Shown here: piece by piece, positions 1 to 6,976 of the stretch | How positions within the stretch are numbered: position 1 is the stretch's first letter | Layout: every line of letters starts with the position of its first letter | NCBI GenBank assembly: GCA_030824725.1 | Contig: JAPJRE010000177.1 | Span: forward strand, 1-7,944 | Direction of reading: 5' to 3' | Source of the DNA: Sphingomonas sp. | Lineage (GTDB): Bacteria; Pseudomonadota; Alphaproteobacteria; Sphingomonadales; Sphingomonadaceae | Length of the DNA: 7,944 bases | Notes under the pieces: model-generated | Told to the model about the DNA's origin: nothing | Seen by the model: the letters and a program-made list of their open reading frames with translations, nothing else | Database searches by the model: none | Position numbers and translations under genes: made by a program

Positions 1-82
1 TGGGGGGTTGGTTTATTTTTATCCGCGCCAGCGACCGGGGGGCACCATACAGCCGTTGGGGGGGGGGGGGGCCTGTGGGACC
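1..82. other. Low-quality or artefactual contig-end sequence
   Basis: The first ~80 bases do not look like the rest of the window. They hold several G runs, including 14 consecutive G at 58-71, and a T-rich patch near 11-20, inside an otherwise balanced high-GC coding region. The translation across it has no resemblance to TamB, whereas family-like sequence starts around base 83 and continues cleanly. A run of G at a fragment edge is typical of sequencing or assembly error (inference). The reading frame happens to stay open through it, so the protein sequence encoded here should not be trusted. Confidence 0.75.
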
Positions 83-1396
83 GAGCGGCTGATGGCTGCC
101 CCGCTTTCTGGCGGCATCCGCTACAACGGGCCGGCGGCGCTGCCCTTCGCCTTTGCCGGGCTGCCCAACCAGCAGCTCACCGGCGCGATCGGCATGGCGG
201 CGGACTTTACCGGTCGCGTCGATCGCCCGCTGCTCAACGGCGTCGTCCGTGCCGACAACCTCACCTATGACAATGAAGGCACCGGCACCCGGCTGACCAA
301 CCTCAAGATCGACGGCCAGTTCTCCAACGACGCCTTCGTGCTCAACCAGGCGACCGCGCGTGCTGGCGACGGCAGCGTCAGCGCCAGCGGTCGCGTCGGC
401 CTGTCCTCGGCGGAAGGTTTCCCGATGGCGATCAACGTCAAGCTCGACAATGCCCGGCTCGCGCGGAGCGAGTCGCTGGGGGCGACGGCGAGCGGCACGC
501 TGACCATCACCAAGAGCGCCGACGTCCAGCGGATCGAGGGGCAGATCAACATCCCGGAGGCGAACTATCAGATCATCCGCCAGGGCGCGGCCGAGATCCC
601 GGAGCTGACCGGCGTGCGGCGCAAGGGCGATGTCGATCCCAACCAGCAGGCACAGGCGAAGAAGCCGGCGCGCGCCTTCGGCAATTTCGACCTCGCCATC
701 CGCGTGCGGGCCGACAATCGCCTGATGGTGAGCGGCATGGGGCTCGAGTCCGAATGGCAGGCGAACATCACCATCGGCGGCACGACGCTTGCTCCGCAGG
801 TACGCGGCACGATGGAAGTGGTGCGCGGCACCTACAGCTTCGCCAGTCGCCGCTTCGAGCTGACCAAGGGCATCATCAGCTTCCAGGGCGCCGAGCTGAC
901 CAACCCGACGATCGACATCTCGGCGAACACCACGGCGGAGGGCGTGACGGCGATCCTCAACATCACCGGCACGGCGCAGAAGCCGCAGATCGCCTTCACC
1001 TCCAACCCGGCGCTGCCGCAGGACGAGGTGCTGTCGCGGCTGTTCTTCGGCACCAACGTGACGAACTTGTCCGCCACCGAGGCGATCCAGCTGGCCGCAG
1101 CGCTCAACTCGCTGCGGGCGACCGGGGGCGGGCTCAACCCGCTCGGCCAGCTGAAATCCGCGACGGGGATCGATCGCCTCCGCGTGCTGGGCGCCGACGA
1201 CACGACCGGGCGCGGCACCTCGCTGGCGGCCGGCAAGTACATCACGAACAACATCTATATCGAGATCATCACCGATGCCCGCGGCTTCACCGCCACCCAG
1301 CTGGAGATTTCGCTGTCGCGTGCACTCAGCGTGCTCTCGCAGACGAGTTCTTTCGGCGGGTCGGGTGCGACGCTGCGCTACTCCCGGGATTATTGA
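2..1396 (+). CDS. tamB: TamB-like translocation and assembly module protein, C-terminal part (5' truncated)
   Basis: This is the C-terminal ~440 residues of a TamB/DUF490 family protein, a very large envelope protein anchored in the inner membrane that spans the periplasm. In proteobacteria it works with the BamA-like outer-membrane protein TamA in outer-membrane protein assembly and is implicated in phospholipid transport. The visible sequence shows the long repetitive beta-strand character of the family: many short alternating hydrophobic stretches, Gly/Asn turns, almost no helices and few Cys. It ends with the conserved tail pattern PALPQDEVLSRLFFG, then a LRVLGAD-type strand, and finally LRYSRDY with an aromatic last residue, as in the DUF490 domain. 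The frame is open to the window edge, so the start lies outside; reliable sequence begins near base 83. A tamA-like gene would be expected upstream, but this cannot be seen. The downstream monooxygenase is probably only a neighbour, not a functional partner. Confidence 0.9.
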   Translation, partial: GGLVYFYPRQRPGGTIQPLGGGGACGTERLMAAPLSGGIRYNGPAALPFAFAGLPNQQLTGAIGMAADFTGRVDRPLLNGVVRADNLTYDNEGTGTRLTNLKIDGQFSNDAFVLNQATARAGDGSVSASGRVGLSSAEGFPMAINVKLDNARLARSESLGATASGTLTITKSADVQRIEGQINIPEANYQIIRQGAAEIPELTGVRRKGDVDPNQQAQAKKPARAFGNFDLAIRVRADNRLMVSGMGLESEWQANITIGGTTLAPQVRGTMEVVRGTYSFASRRFELTKGIISFQGAELTNPTIDISANTTAEGVTAILNITGTAQKPQIAFTSNPALPQDEVLSRLFFGTNVTNLSATEAIQLAAALNSLRATGGGLNPLGQLKSATGIDRLRVLGADDTTGRGTSLAAGKYITNNIYIEIITDARGFTATQLEISLSRALSVLSQTSSFGGSGATLRYSRDY

Positions 1397-1434
1397 GGTG
1401 GCGCGGCCCGCATAGTCGTGCAACCATGCCTCGC

Positions 1435-1442
1435 GGAGAGGA
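1435..1442 (+). promoter_or_regulatory. Shine-Dalgarno site fixing the start of the EthA-like gene
   Basis: GGAGAGGA lies four bases before the ATG at 1447. An in-frame ATG at 1426 would add seven residues (MPRGEEK) but has no purine-rich site at the right distance. The 1447 start also places the FAD-binding GxGxxG at residue 11, as expected for this family. Confidence 0.75.
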
Positions 1443-1446
1443 AAAG

Positions 1447-2913
1447 ATGCGCGAACATTTCGACGTTCTCGTCGTGGGCGCGGGACTGTCGGGAATCGGT
1501 GCGGGCTATCACCTGCAGACCCGCTGCCCCGGGCGGACCTATGCGATCCTCGAAGGCCGCGACCGCATGGGCGGGACGTGGGACCTGTTCCGCTATCCGG
1601 GCATCCGTTCGGATTCGGACATGTACACGCTGGGCTTCTCCTTCCGCCCGTGGACCGATCCCAAGGCGATCGCGGACGGCGACGCCATCCTGCGCTATCT
1701 GCACGATACGGCGCGCGAATTCGGCATCGATCGGCACATCCGCTACCGCCACAAGGTGGTCGCCGCCGCATGGTCGAGCAGCGAGGCGCTGTGGACGGTG
1801 ACGGTGGAGGTGGACGGCCGCACGCGCCAGTTCAGCTGCAGCTTCCTGTTCCTGTGCGCCGGCTATTACAATTACGAGCGCGGCCATCTGCCCGACTTTG
1901 CCGGGCGCGAGGATTTCCACGGCCGCATCGTCCACCCGCAATTCTGGACGCCGGACATCGAATATGCAGGCAAGCGCGTCGTAGTGATCGGCAGTGGGGC
2001 GACGGCGGTGACGCTGGTGCCCGAGCTCGCCCGCCAGGCGGCGCACGTCACCATGCTGCAGCGTTCGCCGACCTATATCGTCGCGCGACCCTCGCAGGAC
2101 GGGATCGCCAACTGGCTCCGCCGCTATCTGCCCGCCAAGGTCGCCTATGGGCTGACGCGGTGGAAGAACGTGCTGATCGGCCAGTATTTCTACAAGCTCG
2201 CCCGCAAGCATCCGGCCAAGGCCAAGGAGCGGCTGGTCGAGATGGTCCGGTGCGAGCTGGGGCCCGACTATGACGTCGCGACCCACTTCACGCCCAGCTA
2301 TGATCCCTGGGACCAGCGGCTGTGCCTGGTGCCCGATGCCGATCTGTTCGCTGCGATCCGCGAGGGACGGGCGGACGTCCTCACCGATCACGTCGAACGC
2401 TTCACGCCCACCGGGCTCGCCCTGCAATCCGGCCGTGTGTTGGAGGCGGATCTCGTCGTCACTGCTACCGGGCTGGAAGTGCAACTGATGGGCGGGGTGC
2501 CGGTGACCGTCGATGGCGAGACCGTCGATTGGTCCCAGCGCCTCGTCTACAAGGGCATGATGTTCTCTGGCGTGCCGAACTTCGCCATCGCGTTCGGCTA
2601 CACCAATGCGAGCTGGACACTGAAGGCGGACCTGACCGCCGTCTATGTCACCCGGCTGCTGGACGCGATGGCGAGACGCGGCATGCGCCAGGTGACGCCG
2701 CAGCCCTCGGACCCGGTCGAGGCCGAGCCGTTCCTCGATTTCACGTCCGGCTATGTGCAGCGGGCGCTGCGGCTGTTGCCGCGCCAAGGCCATCGCAAGC
2801 CGTGGCGGGTGCACCAGAGCTACACCCGCGACCTGCTGGCGCTCAAGTTCGGCAGGGTCGATGACGAGATGCTATTCTCCAACCCCGAACCGGCCGCGCG
2901 GCGCGCCGCCTAG
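1447..2913 (+). CDS. ethA: EthA-like flavin-containing Baeyer-Villiger monooxygenase
   Basis: An FAD- and NADPH-dependent class B flavoprotein monooxygenase that inserts oxygen into ketones to give esters or lactones; mycobacterial EthA, which activates ethionamide, is the best known member. The 488 residues match the family length (EthA is about 489). Visible landmarks: FAD Rossmann motif GAGLSG at 11-16; MGGTWDLFRYPGIRSDSDMY at 41-60, essentially the EthA motif; the BVMO fingerprint region FHGRIVHPQFWT at 157-168; NADP Rossmann motif GSGATA at 182-187; the ATG motif at 340-342; YTNASWTLKADL at 385-396. From memory the resemblance to EthA extends over the full length. One oddity: the fingerprint residue after Trp167 is Thr, where the consensus has Pro or Asp. 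It starts 50 bp after tamB and overlaps the convergent oxidase gene by four bases. The family is secure; the native substrate is unknown. Confidence 0.9.
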   Translation: MREHFDVLVVGAGLSGIGAGYHLQTRCPGRTYAILEGRDRMGGTWDLFRYPGIRSDSDMYTLGFSFRPWTDPKAIADGDAILRYLHDTAREFGIDRHIRYRHKVVAAAWSSSEALWTVTVEVDGRTRQFSCSFLFLCAGYYNYERGHLPDFAGREDFHGRIVHPQFWTPDIEYAGKRVVVIGSGATAVTLVPELARQAAHVTMLQRSPTYIVARPSQDGIANWLRRYLPAKVAYGLTRWKNVLIGQYFYKLARKHPAKAKERLVEMVRCELGPDYDVATHFTPSYDPWDQRLCLVPDADLFAAIREGRADVLTDHVERFTPTGLALQSGRVLEADLVVTATGLEVQLMGGVPVTVDGETVDWSQRLVYKGMMFSGVPNFAIAFGYTNASWTLKADLTAVYVTRLLDAMARRGMRQVTPQPSDPVEAEPFLDFTSGYVQRALRLLPRQGHRKPWRVHQSYTRDLLALKFGRVDDEMLFSNPEPAARRAA

Positions 2914-4127
2914 TCGAGCAGGGCGCGGGCGGCGGCGACGCCGGTCTTGTAGGCGCCGTGGACGGTCGAGAATTCGGTCGCCGAACAGGCCTCGCCGGCG
3001 AAGCGGATCCGTGGATCGATCGGCGTCGCGAGGACTTGGCGGGCAGCGGCGCGCCCGGGCAGCGCATGGCTGTAGCCGCCGCGGATGTGCGTCTCGCGGC
3101 TCCAGGCGGAGCCGGCGAGCAGCCGCAGGCGCCGCCGCCACTTGCCGCCGAGCAGCCCGCACAGTTCCTCGATGGCGAAGTCCGCGGCTCCCTGCAGACC
3201 CCGCGCCGTCATTTCGCGCGCACCTTCGCCGCCGAACATCGCCTCGATCAACGGCCGCCCGAACGGGCGCAAGGTGTAGGCGGCGGTGATGACGTTGTGC
3301 GGATCGCCGAGCAGATGGGCATCGGCGTCCAGTTCCTCTGCGCTCTGATCGATGGCGAGGAACAGCTTGTCGGCGACCCCCAGCGGCAGGACGGCGGCGG
3401 CATGGAGCAGCGCGTCGTGGCCGCTGAGCGCGATGTCGCCACGTGCCAGCACGTCGGTGGAGACGGTGACGATCACCCGATCCGCCTCGAGCGCACCGCG
3501 CGGCGTCTGCAGCTTCAGGCGGGTGCCCGATCGGTCGATGGCGGACACCGGCGTCGCCAGCGCGGTCCGCAGCCCCGCCGCCTGCGCGGTGACCAGCGCG
3601 CCATAGCCGGCGGGCACGCGCCAGTCGGTCTCCGTCGCGGCATCCTCATAGGCGAGATAGTCGGCGACCGAGAGCCTGGCGGTATCGACGCCGTTGACGA
3701 AGCCGCTGATCGTGTCGATCCACGTACTCCAGCCGCTGTCCGGCACCAGCGCGGCACCGGCACGATCGCCGGGCGGTGGATCCTTGCGCAGGCGCTGCTC
3801 GAACGCGTCAAAGGCTTTGGCCGCATCGCGCTGTTCCGATTGCGGAAATCCTAGGTCGCGCCACTGCTCACGCCAATGCGGCAGGGTGCGATCGAGCCCG
3901 AACCCATGCAGCGTGGCGATCTCCACCCACGGATTGTGCTCGGCCGAATGCAGCCAGCCGGCGCCGAGGTCGAGCGCCATGCCGTCGATATGTTCGGTCC
4001 GCGCCCGGCCGCCCAACCGGGTGCCCGCCTCGACCAGCAGGACATCCCGGCCGGAGTCCGAAAGCGTGCGGGCAGCGCCGATTCCGGCGGCGCCGCCGCC
4101 AATGACGATCACGTCAAATTGTTGCAT
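2910..4127 (-). CDS. FAD-dependent amine oxidase family protein (polyamine/monoamine oxidase-like)
   Basis: A 405-residue flavin amine oxidoreductase. Members oxidise primary, secondary or polyamine substrates, or act as desaturases, with non-covalent or cysteinyl FAD. Visible motifs: dinucleotide-binding GGGAAG at 10-15, the LVEAGTRLGGRARTE block at 31-45 (GG-doublet motif), GAGWLH at 55-60, and the C-terminal FAD-binding block FAGEACSATEFSTVHGAYKTG at 376-396, which resembles the polyamine oxidase/LSD1-type tail more than the MAO covalent-Cys motif. No signal peptide or membrane anchor is seen. The ATG at 4127 was chosen because it puts the Rossmann fold at the N-terminus. In-frame GTG 4190 and ATG 4184 would add about 20 residues and overlap the MaoC gene. 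There is no good Shine-Dalgarno before 4127, so translation may be coupled to the MaoC gene, whose stop lies 17 bp upstream. The substrate is unknown. It is the last gene of the minus-strand run. Confidence 0.85.
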   Translation of the reverse strand: MQQFDVIVIGGGAAGIGAARTLSDSGRDVLLVEAGTRLGGRARTEHIDGMALDLGAGWLHSAEHNPWVEIATLHGFGLDRTLPHWREQWRDLGFPQSEQRDAAKAFDAFEQRLRKDPPPGDRAGAALVPDSGWSTWIDTISGFVNGVDTARLSVADYLAYEDAATETDWRVPAGYGALVTAQAAGLRTALATPVSAIDRSGTRLKLQTPRGALEADRVIVTVSTDVLARGDIALSGHDALLHAAAVLPLGVADKLFLAIDQSAEELDADAHLLGDPHNVITAAYTLRPFGRPLIEAMFGGEGAREMTARGLQGAADFAIEELCGLLGGKWRRRLRLLAGSAWSRETHIRGGYSHALPGRAAARQVLATPIDPRIRFAGEACSATEFSTVHGAYKTGVAAARALLD

Positions 4128-4144
4128 GGATTGGGAAACGCGCG

Positions 4145-4594
4145 TCAGGCCGAACGGCTGCGCAGCAAGGCCGATCGCAGGCATTCGCACACCAGCTCGT
4201 CGCGCTGGTTGTGCATCTGGTGCCGCCAGGTGACGATGCCCTGGCCGGGGCGCGACTTGCTGGCACGCAGTTCGACCACCTCGGAACTGGCGCGTAGCGT
4301 GTCGCCGAGGAACACCGGCTTGGGCATGACCAGCTTGTCATAGCCGAGATTGGCAACCAGCGAGCCTGCGGTCGTGTCCGCCACGGTGACGCCGATCATC
4401 AGGCTGAAGGTGTAGGTGCCGTTGACCAGGATCTGGCCGAACTCGGACGCGCGCGCCGCCTCGGCATCGAGGTGCAGCGGCTGGGTGTTGTGGGTGAGGG
4501 CGGTGAAGAGGAGATTGTCGGTCTCGGTCACCGTGCGGCGCAGGGCATGCTCGATGCGTTCGCCCAGCTGCCATTCATCGAAGAAGCGTGCCAT
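4145..4594 (-). CDS. MaoC-like hot-dog fold dehydratase/hydratase
   Basis: A single-domain MaoC-like protein of 149 residues, the usual size for R-specific enoyl-CoA hydratase relatives that add water to trans-2-enoyl-CoA esters. Visible: FFDEWQLGERIEH near the N-terminus, the active-site segment LTHNTQPLHLD at 33-43, then FGQILVNGTYTFSLMIG (helix and strand of the hot-dog fold), PKPVFLGDTL and a final basic tail. In the classical hydratase-2 motif (D-x-N-P-x-H, as in Aeromonas PhaJ Asp31/His36) the Asp is catalytic. Here it is Asn36, with Gln38 in place of the motif Asn, while His41 is kept. As I recall, this variant recurs in a MaoC subfamily found near acyl-CoA carboxylase genes. The ATG directly follows the GNAT stop codon, with GAGGG four bases upstream inside the GNAT gene. 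Context suggests a role in branched-chain acyl-CoA breakdown (inference); whether it is an active hydratase is open. Confidence 0.85.
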   Translation of the reverse strand: MARFFDEWQLGERIEHALRRTVTETDNLLFTALTHNTQPLHLDAEAARASEFGQILVNGTYTFSLMIGVTVADTTAGSLVANLGYDKLVMPKPVFLGDTLRASSEVVELRASKSRPGQGIVTWRHQMHNQRDELVCECLRSALLRSRSA

Positions 4595-5059
4595 TCAGCC
4601 CTCGTCCTGATCGAGCTTGAGCTTGAAGCCGGCATGGCTCTTGGTCCAGCCGAGCTTCTCGTAGAAGCGGTGCGCATCGATGCGGTCGTTCTTGGAGGTC
4701 AGCTGCACCATCCGGCAGCCGCGGGCGCGGCTTTCTGCTACCGCCCATTCTATCATTTGGCTGCCAAGTCCTTGGCCACGCACGGAAGACGCGATGCGCA
4801 CCGCCTCGATTTGGCCGCGCCAGGCGCCGCGAAAGGCGATGCCGGGAAGGAAGCTCAGCTGCATCGTGCCGATCACCGCGCGGTCGCGTTCGGCAACGAT
4901 CAGCCGCTGGTTGGGATCGCGATCGATATCGGTGAACGCCATCTCGTAGCGCGGATCGAGCGGCAGCGAGGCATCCTCGCGCCCGCGGCTGAGGTCGTCG
5001 TCGTCGAGCATCGCGACGATGGCGGGAAGGTCGGCGAGAGTGGCGTCGCGGAAGATCAT
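4595..5059 (-). CDS. GNAT family N-acetyltransferase
   Basis: A 154-residue Gcn5-related acetyltransferase, a cytosolic enzyme that transfers an acyl group from acyl-CoA to an amine. The protein starts with the typical IFRDATLADLPAIVAML strand and helix. The acetyl-CoA pyrophosphate-binding loop is VRGQGLGSQMI, with the R/Q-x-x-G-x-G/A pattern at 94-99, preceded by the beta4 strand IEAVRIAS. Motif B is LTSKNDRIDAHRFYEKLGW at 120-138, characteristic of small GNATs with the conserved Tyr133. The start codon overlaps the carboxylase stop as ATGA, and its own stop touches the MaoC start, so translation of the three genes is almost certainly coupled. The acceptor substrate cannot be read from sequence. 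Its place between two acyl-CoA enzymes suggests, without proving, a link to the same pathway, such as protein acylation control or detoxification. Confidence 0.88.
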   Translation of the reverse strand: MIFRDATLADLPAIVAMLDDDDLSRGREDASLPLDPRYEMAFTDIDRDPNQRLIVAERDRAVIGTMQLSFLPGIAFRGAWRGQIEAVRIASSVRGQGLGSQMIEWAVAESRARGCRMVQLTSKNDRIDAHRFYEKLGWTKSHAGFKLKLDQDEG

Positions 5060-6930
5060 GCGGCCTTCTCCACGCGGACGAGCAACGTGCCTTCGGTTAC
5101 CTGCCCGCCGGCGGTGACCGGAAGTTCGGCGACGGTGCCGTCGAACGGCGCGGTGAGGGCATGCTCCATCTTCATGGCCTCCAGCGTGACGAGCCGCTGG
5201 CCCTTGGTGACCTGCGCACCGAGGGCAACGTCCACCGCGGTGATGCGGCCGGGCATAGGGGCGAGCAGGGCGCCGTCTCCGGCAGTGCCCAATCCTTTAG
5301 ACCGGAACGCCCAAGGCTGCACCGTATAGGCGTAGCCCTGATCAAACTTCACCACCCCTGTCTCCAGCGGGATGGCGCGCGCGGCGTTGTTCGCGTGGGG
5401 GAAAAATTCTTGTGGAAGCTTTGCTTCGGCAGGTGTGTCGTCGATCAGCAGTCGTACGTGTAGATCGGGTTGAGCGTTCAAGCGAAAGCCCGAGTTGGCA
5501 AGTGTTCTCGCTTCCTCAGGCGGATAAAGAAGGCATAGCGCAGCGTCGAGCGCATCCTCGCTGATGTCGGGCTTGGCAACCAGCGCGTCCTGCTCTCGCG
5601 CGATGAACCCCGTGTCGATTTTTCCGGCCAGAAATGCTTTTGCGTCGAGCAGCTTCGCCAAAAATCCGGCGTTGGTCCGGATCGGCCAGACGTCACAGGT
5701 CGCGCACATGCCTTGCAGATCGGAGATGGTCTCCTCACGGGTGGGCGCGGCGGCAACGAGCTTCGCGACCATTGGATCATAGAAGGGCGAGATTGCATCC
5801 CCTTCGACGATTCCGCTTTCGATGCGGTATCCACCAACCCTGAAATGGTCCAGCCGCCCCACGCTGGGCAGGAACCCCTTGGCGGGATCCTCCGCGTACA
5901 GCCGCGCTTCCATCGCCCAGCCGTTGATCGACAGTTCCTCCTGCCGCTTGGGCAACGGCTCGCCGCTGGCGACGCGGAGCTGCCATTCGACGAGATCCTG
6001 CCCGGTGATCTCCTCGGTTACCGGATGCTCGACCTGGAGCCGGGTGTTCATTTCCATGAACCAGATCCGGTCGGCGCGCAGGCCTTCGCTGGCATCGGCG
6101 ATGAACTCGATGGTCCCTGCGCCGACATAGTCGACCGCCTTGGCAGCCCGCACCGCCGCCGCACAGATCGCCGCGCGCGTCTCGGCGTCCATGCCGGGAG
6201 CGGGGGCTTCCTCGATCACCTTCTGGTGGCGGCGCTGGAGCGAGCAGTCGCGCTCGAACAGGTGGACGACATTGCCGTGCGTGTCGCCGAACACCTGCAC
6301 TTCGATGTGCCGGGGCGAGAGGATGTATTTCTCGAGCAGCACCCGATCGTCGCCGAACGAGGAGGCAGCCTCGCGCTTGCAGCTGGCGAGCGCGTCGGCG
6401 AACTCGGCGGCGCTTTCCACCCGCCGCATGCCCTTGCCGCCGCCGCCCGCGACCGCCTTGATCAGCACCGGATAGCCGATCGCATCGGCCTCGGCCTGGA
6501 GCCGCTCGGGCGACTGGTCCTCGCCGAGATAGCCGGGCGTGACCGGCACCCCCGCCGCGATCATCCGCGCCTTGGCGGCGTCCTTGAGGCCCATTGCGCG
6601 GATGCTCTCCGGCTTGGGGCCGACCCAGACCAGCCCGGCGGCGAGCACCGCCTCGGCGAAGTCGGCATTCTCCGAGAGGAAGCCATAGCCGGGATGGATC
6701 GCCTCGGCGCCGGTGGCCTTGGCCGCCGCGATGATCTTCTCAGCCACCAGATAGCTCTCGCGCGCCGGCGAGGGGCCGATATGCACGGCCGCGTCGGCCT
6801 GGCGGACGTGGAGTGCGTTCGAGTCGGCGTCCGAATAGACCGCGATCGTGCGCAAACCCATCGCGCGGGCGGTGCGGATGATCCGGCAGGCAATTTCGCC
6901 GCGATTGGCAATGAGCAGCGATTTCAGCAT
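5056..6930 (-). CDS. mccA: Acyl-CoA carboxylase alpha subunit (biotin carboxylase + biotin carrier), probably 3-methylcrotonyl-CoA carboxylase
   Basis: This subunit carboxylates its own biotin using ATP and bicarbonate; a separate beta subunit then moves the carboxyl group to an acyl-CoA. The 624 residues have the usual domain order: biotin carboxylase N-terminal fold (LLIANRGEIACRI at 5-17), ATP-grasp with GGGGKGM at 162-168, RDCSLQRRHQKVIEE at 227-241, EMNTRLQVEHPVTE at 293-306 with catalytic Arg297, a linking BT-type domain at about 430-550, and a C-terminal biotinyl domain with EAMKMEH, biotinylated Lys587. Length and EAMKMEH followed by His favour methylcrotonyl-CoA (leucine pathway) over propionyl-CoA carboxylase, but geranyl-CoA or propionyl-CoA carboxylase cannot be excluded. 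GGGAG eight bases before the ATG supports the start. The gene leads a coupled run with the GNAT, MaoC and oxidase genes. No beta subunit lies in the window. Codons 430-510 have noticeably lower GC than the rest. Confidence 0.88.
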   Translation of the reverse strand: MLKSLLIANRGEIACRIIRTARAMGLRTIAVYSDADSNALHVRQADAAVHIGPSPARESYLVAEKIIAAAKATGAEAIHPGYGFLSENADFAEAVLAAGLVWVGPKPESIRAMGLKDAAKARMIAAGVPVTPGYLGEDQSPERLQAEADAIGYPVLIKAVAGGGGKGMRRVESAAEFADALASCKREAASSFGDDRVLLEKYILSPRHIEVQVFGDTHGNVVHLFERDCSLQRRHQKVIEEAPAPGMDAETRAAICAAAVRAAKAVDYVGAGTIEFIADASEGLRADRIWFMEMNTRLQVEHPVTEEITGQDLVEWQLRVASGEPLPKRQEELSINGWAMEARLYAEDPAKGFLPSVGRLDHFRVGGYRIESGIVEGDAISPFYDPMVAKLVAAAPTREETISDLQGMCATCDVWPIRTNAGFLAKLLDAKAFLAGKIDTGFIAREQDALVAKPDISEDALDAALCLLYPPEEARTLANSGFRLNAQPDLHVRLLIDDTPAEAKLPQEFFPHANNAARAIPLETGVVKFDQGYAYTVQPWAFRSKGLGTAGDGALLAPMPGRITAVDVALGAQVTKGQRLVTLEAMKMEHALTAPFDGTVAELPVTAGGQVTEGTLLVRVEKAA

Positions 6931-6938
6931 GATAGGCG

Positions 6939-6943
6939 CTCCC
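6939..6943 (-). promoter_or_regulatory. Shine-Dalgarno site of the carboxylase gene, abutting an inverted-repeat arm
   Basis: On the minus strand GGGAG lies eight bases before the ATG at 6930. Its first base is also the last base of the outer inverted-repeat arm 6943-6952, so a hairpin formed by that repeat in the mRNA would sit right against the ribosome binding site. Confidence 0.6.
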
Positions 6944-6976
6944 GAACCGCACGAACTTCACGAAGTTCGCGCATGT
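6941..6976. repeat. Degenerate 9-bp tandem repeat overlapping the palindrome
   Basis: CACGAACTT (6950-6958) is followed directly by CACGAAGTT (6959-6967), differing at one base. The preceding nonamer CCCGAACCG matches the first at 6 of 9 bases and the following CGCGCATGT is a weaker match. The inner palindrome arises from the near-self-complementarity of these two units. Confidence 0.55.

Noticed and set aside
754..1446. N-terminal extension of the monooxygenase reading frame upstream of 1447, back to 754
   Set aside because: It overlaps the well-supported TamB frame, translates to His/Arg/Gly-rich low-complexity sequence, and the true start has a good ribosome binding site and the FAD motif at the expected place.
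1397..1446. Terminator or promoter between tamB and the monooxygenase gene
   Set aside because: Only weak, interrupted complementarity is seen, and the 50-bp gap shows nothing beyond the ribosome binding site.
1390..2814. Long open frame of 474 codons antisense to the monooxygenase
   Set aside because: It lies exactly opposite a gene with strong family motifs and is rich in Arg/His/Ala/Gln, typical of antisense shadows in high-GC DNA; no domain is recognisable.
2958..3854. Plus-strand open frame of 298 codons opposite the amine oxidase gene
   Set aside because: Composition is that of a shadow frame, and the minus-strand gene carries clear flavoprotein motifs at both ends.
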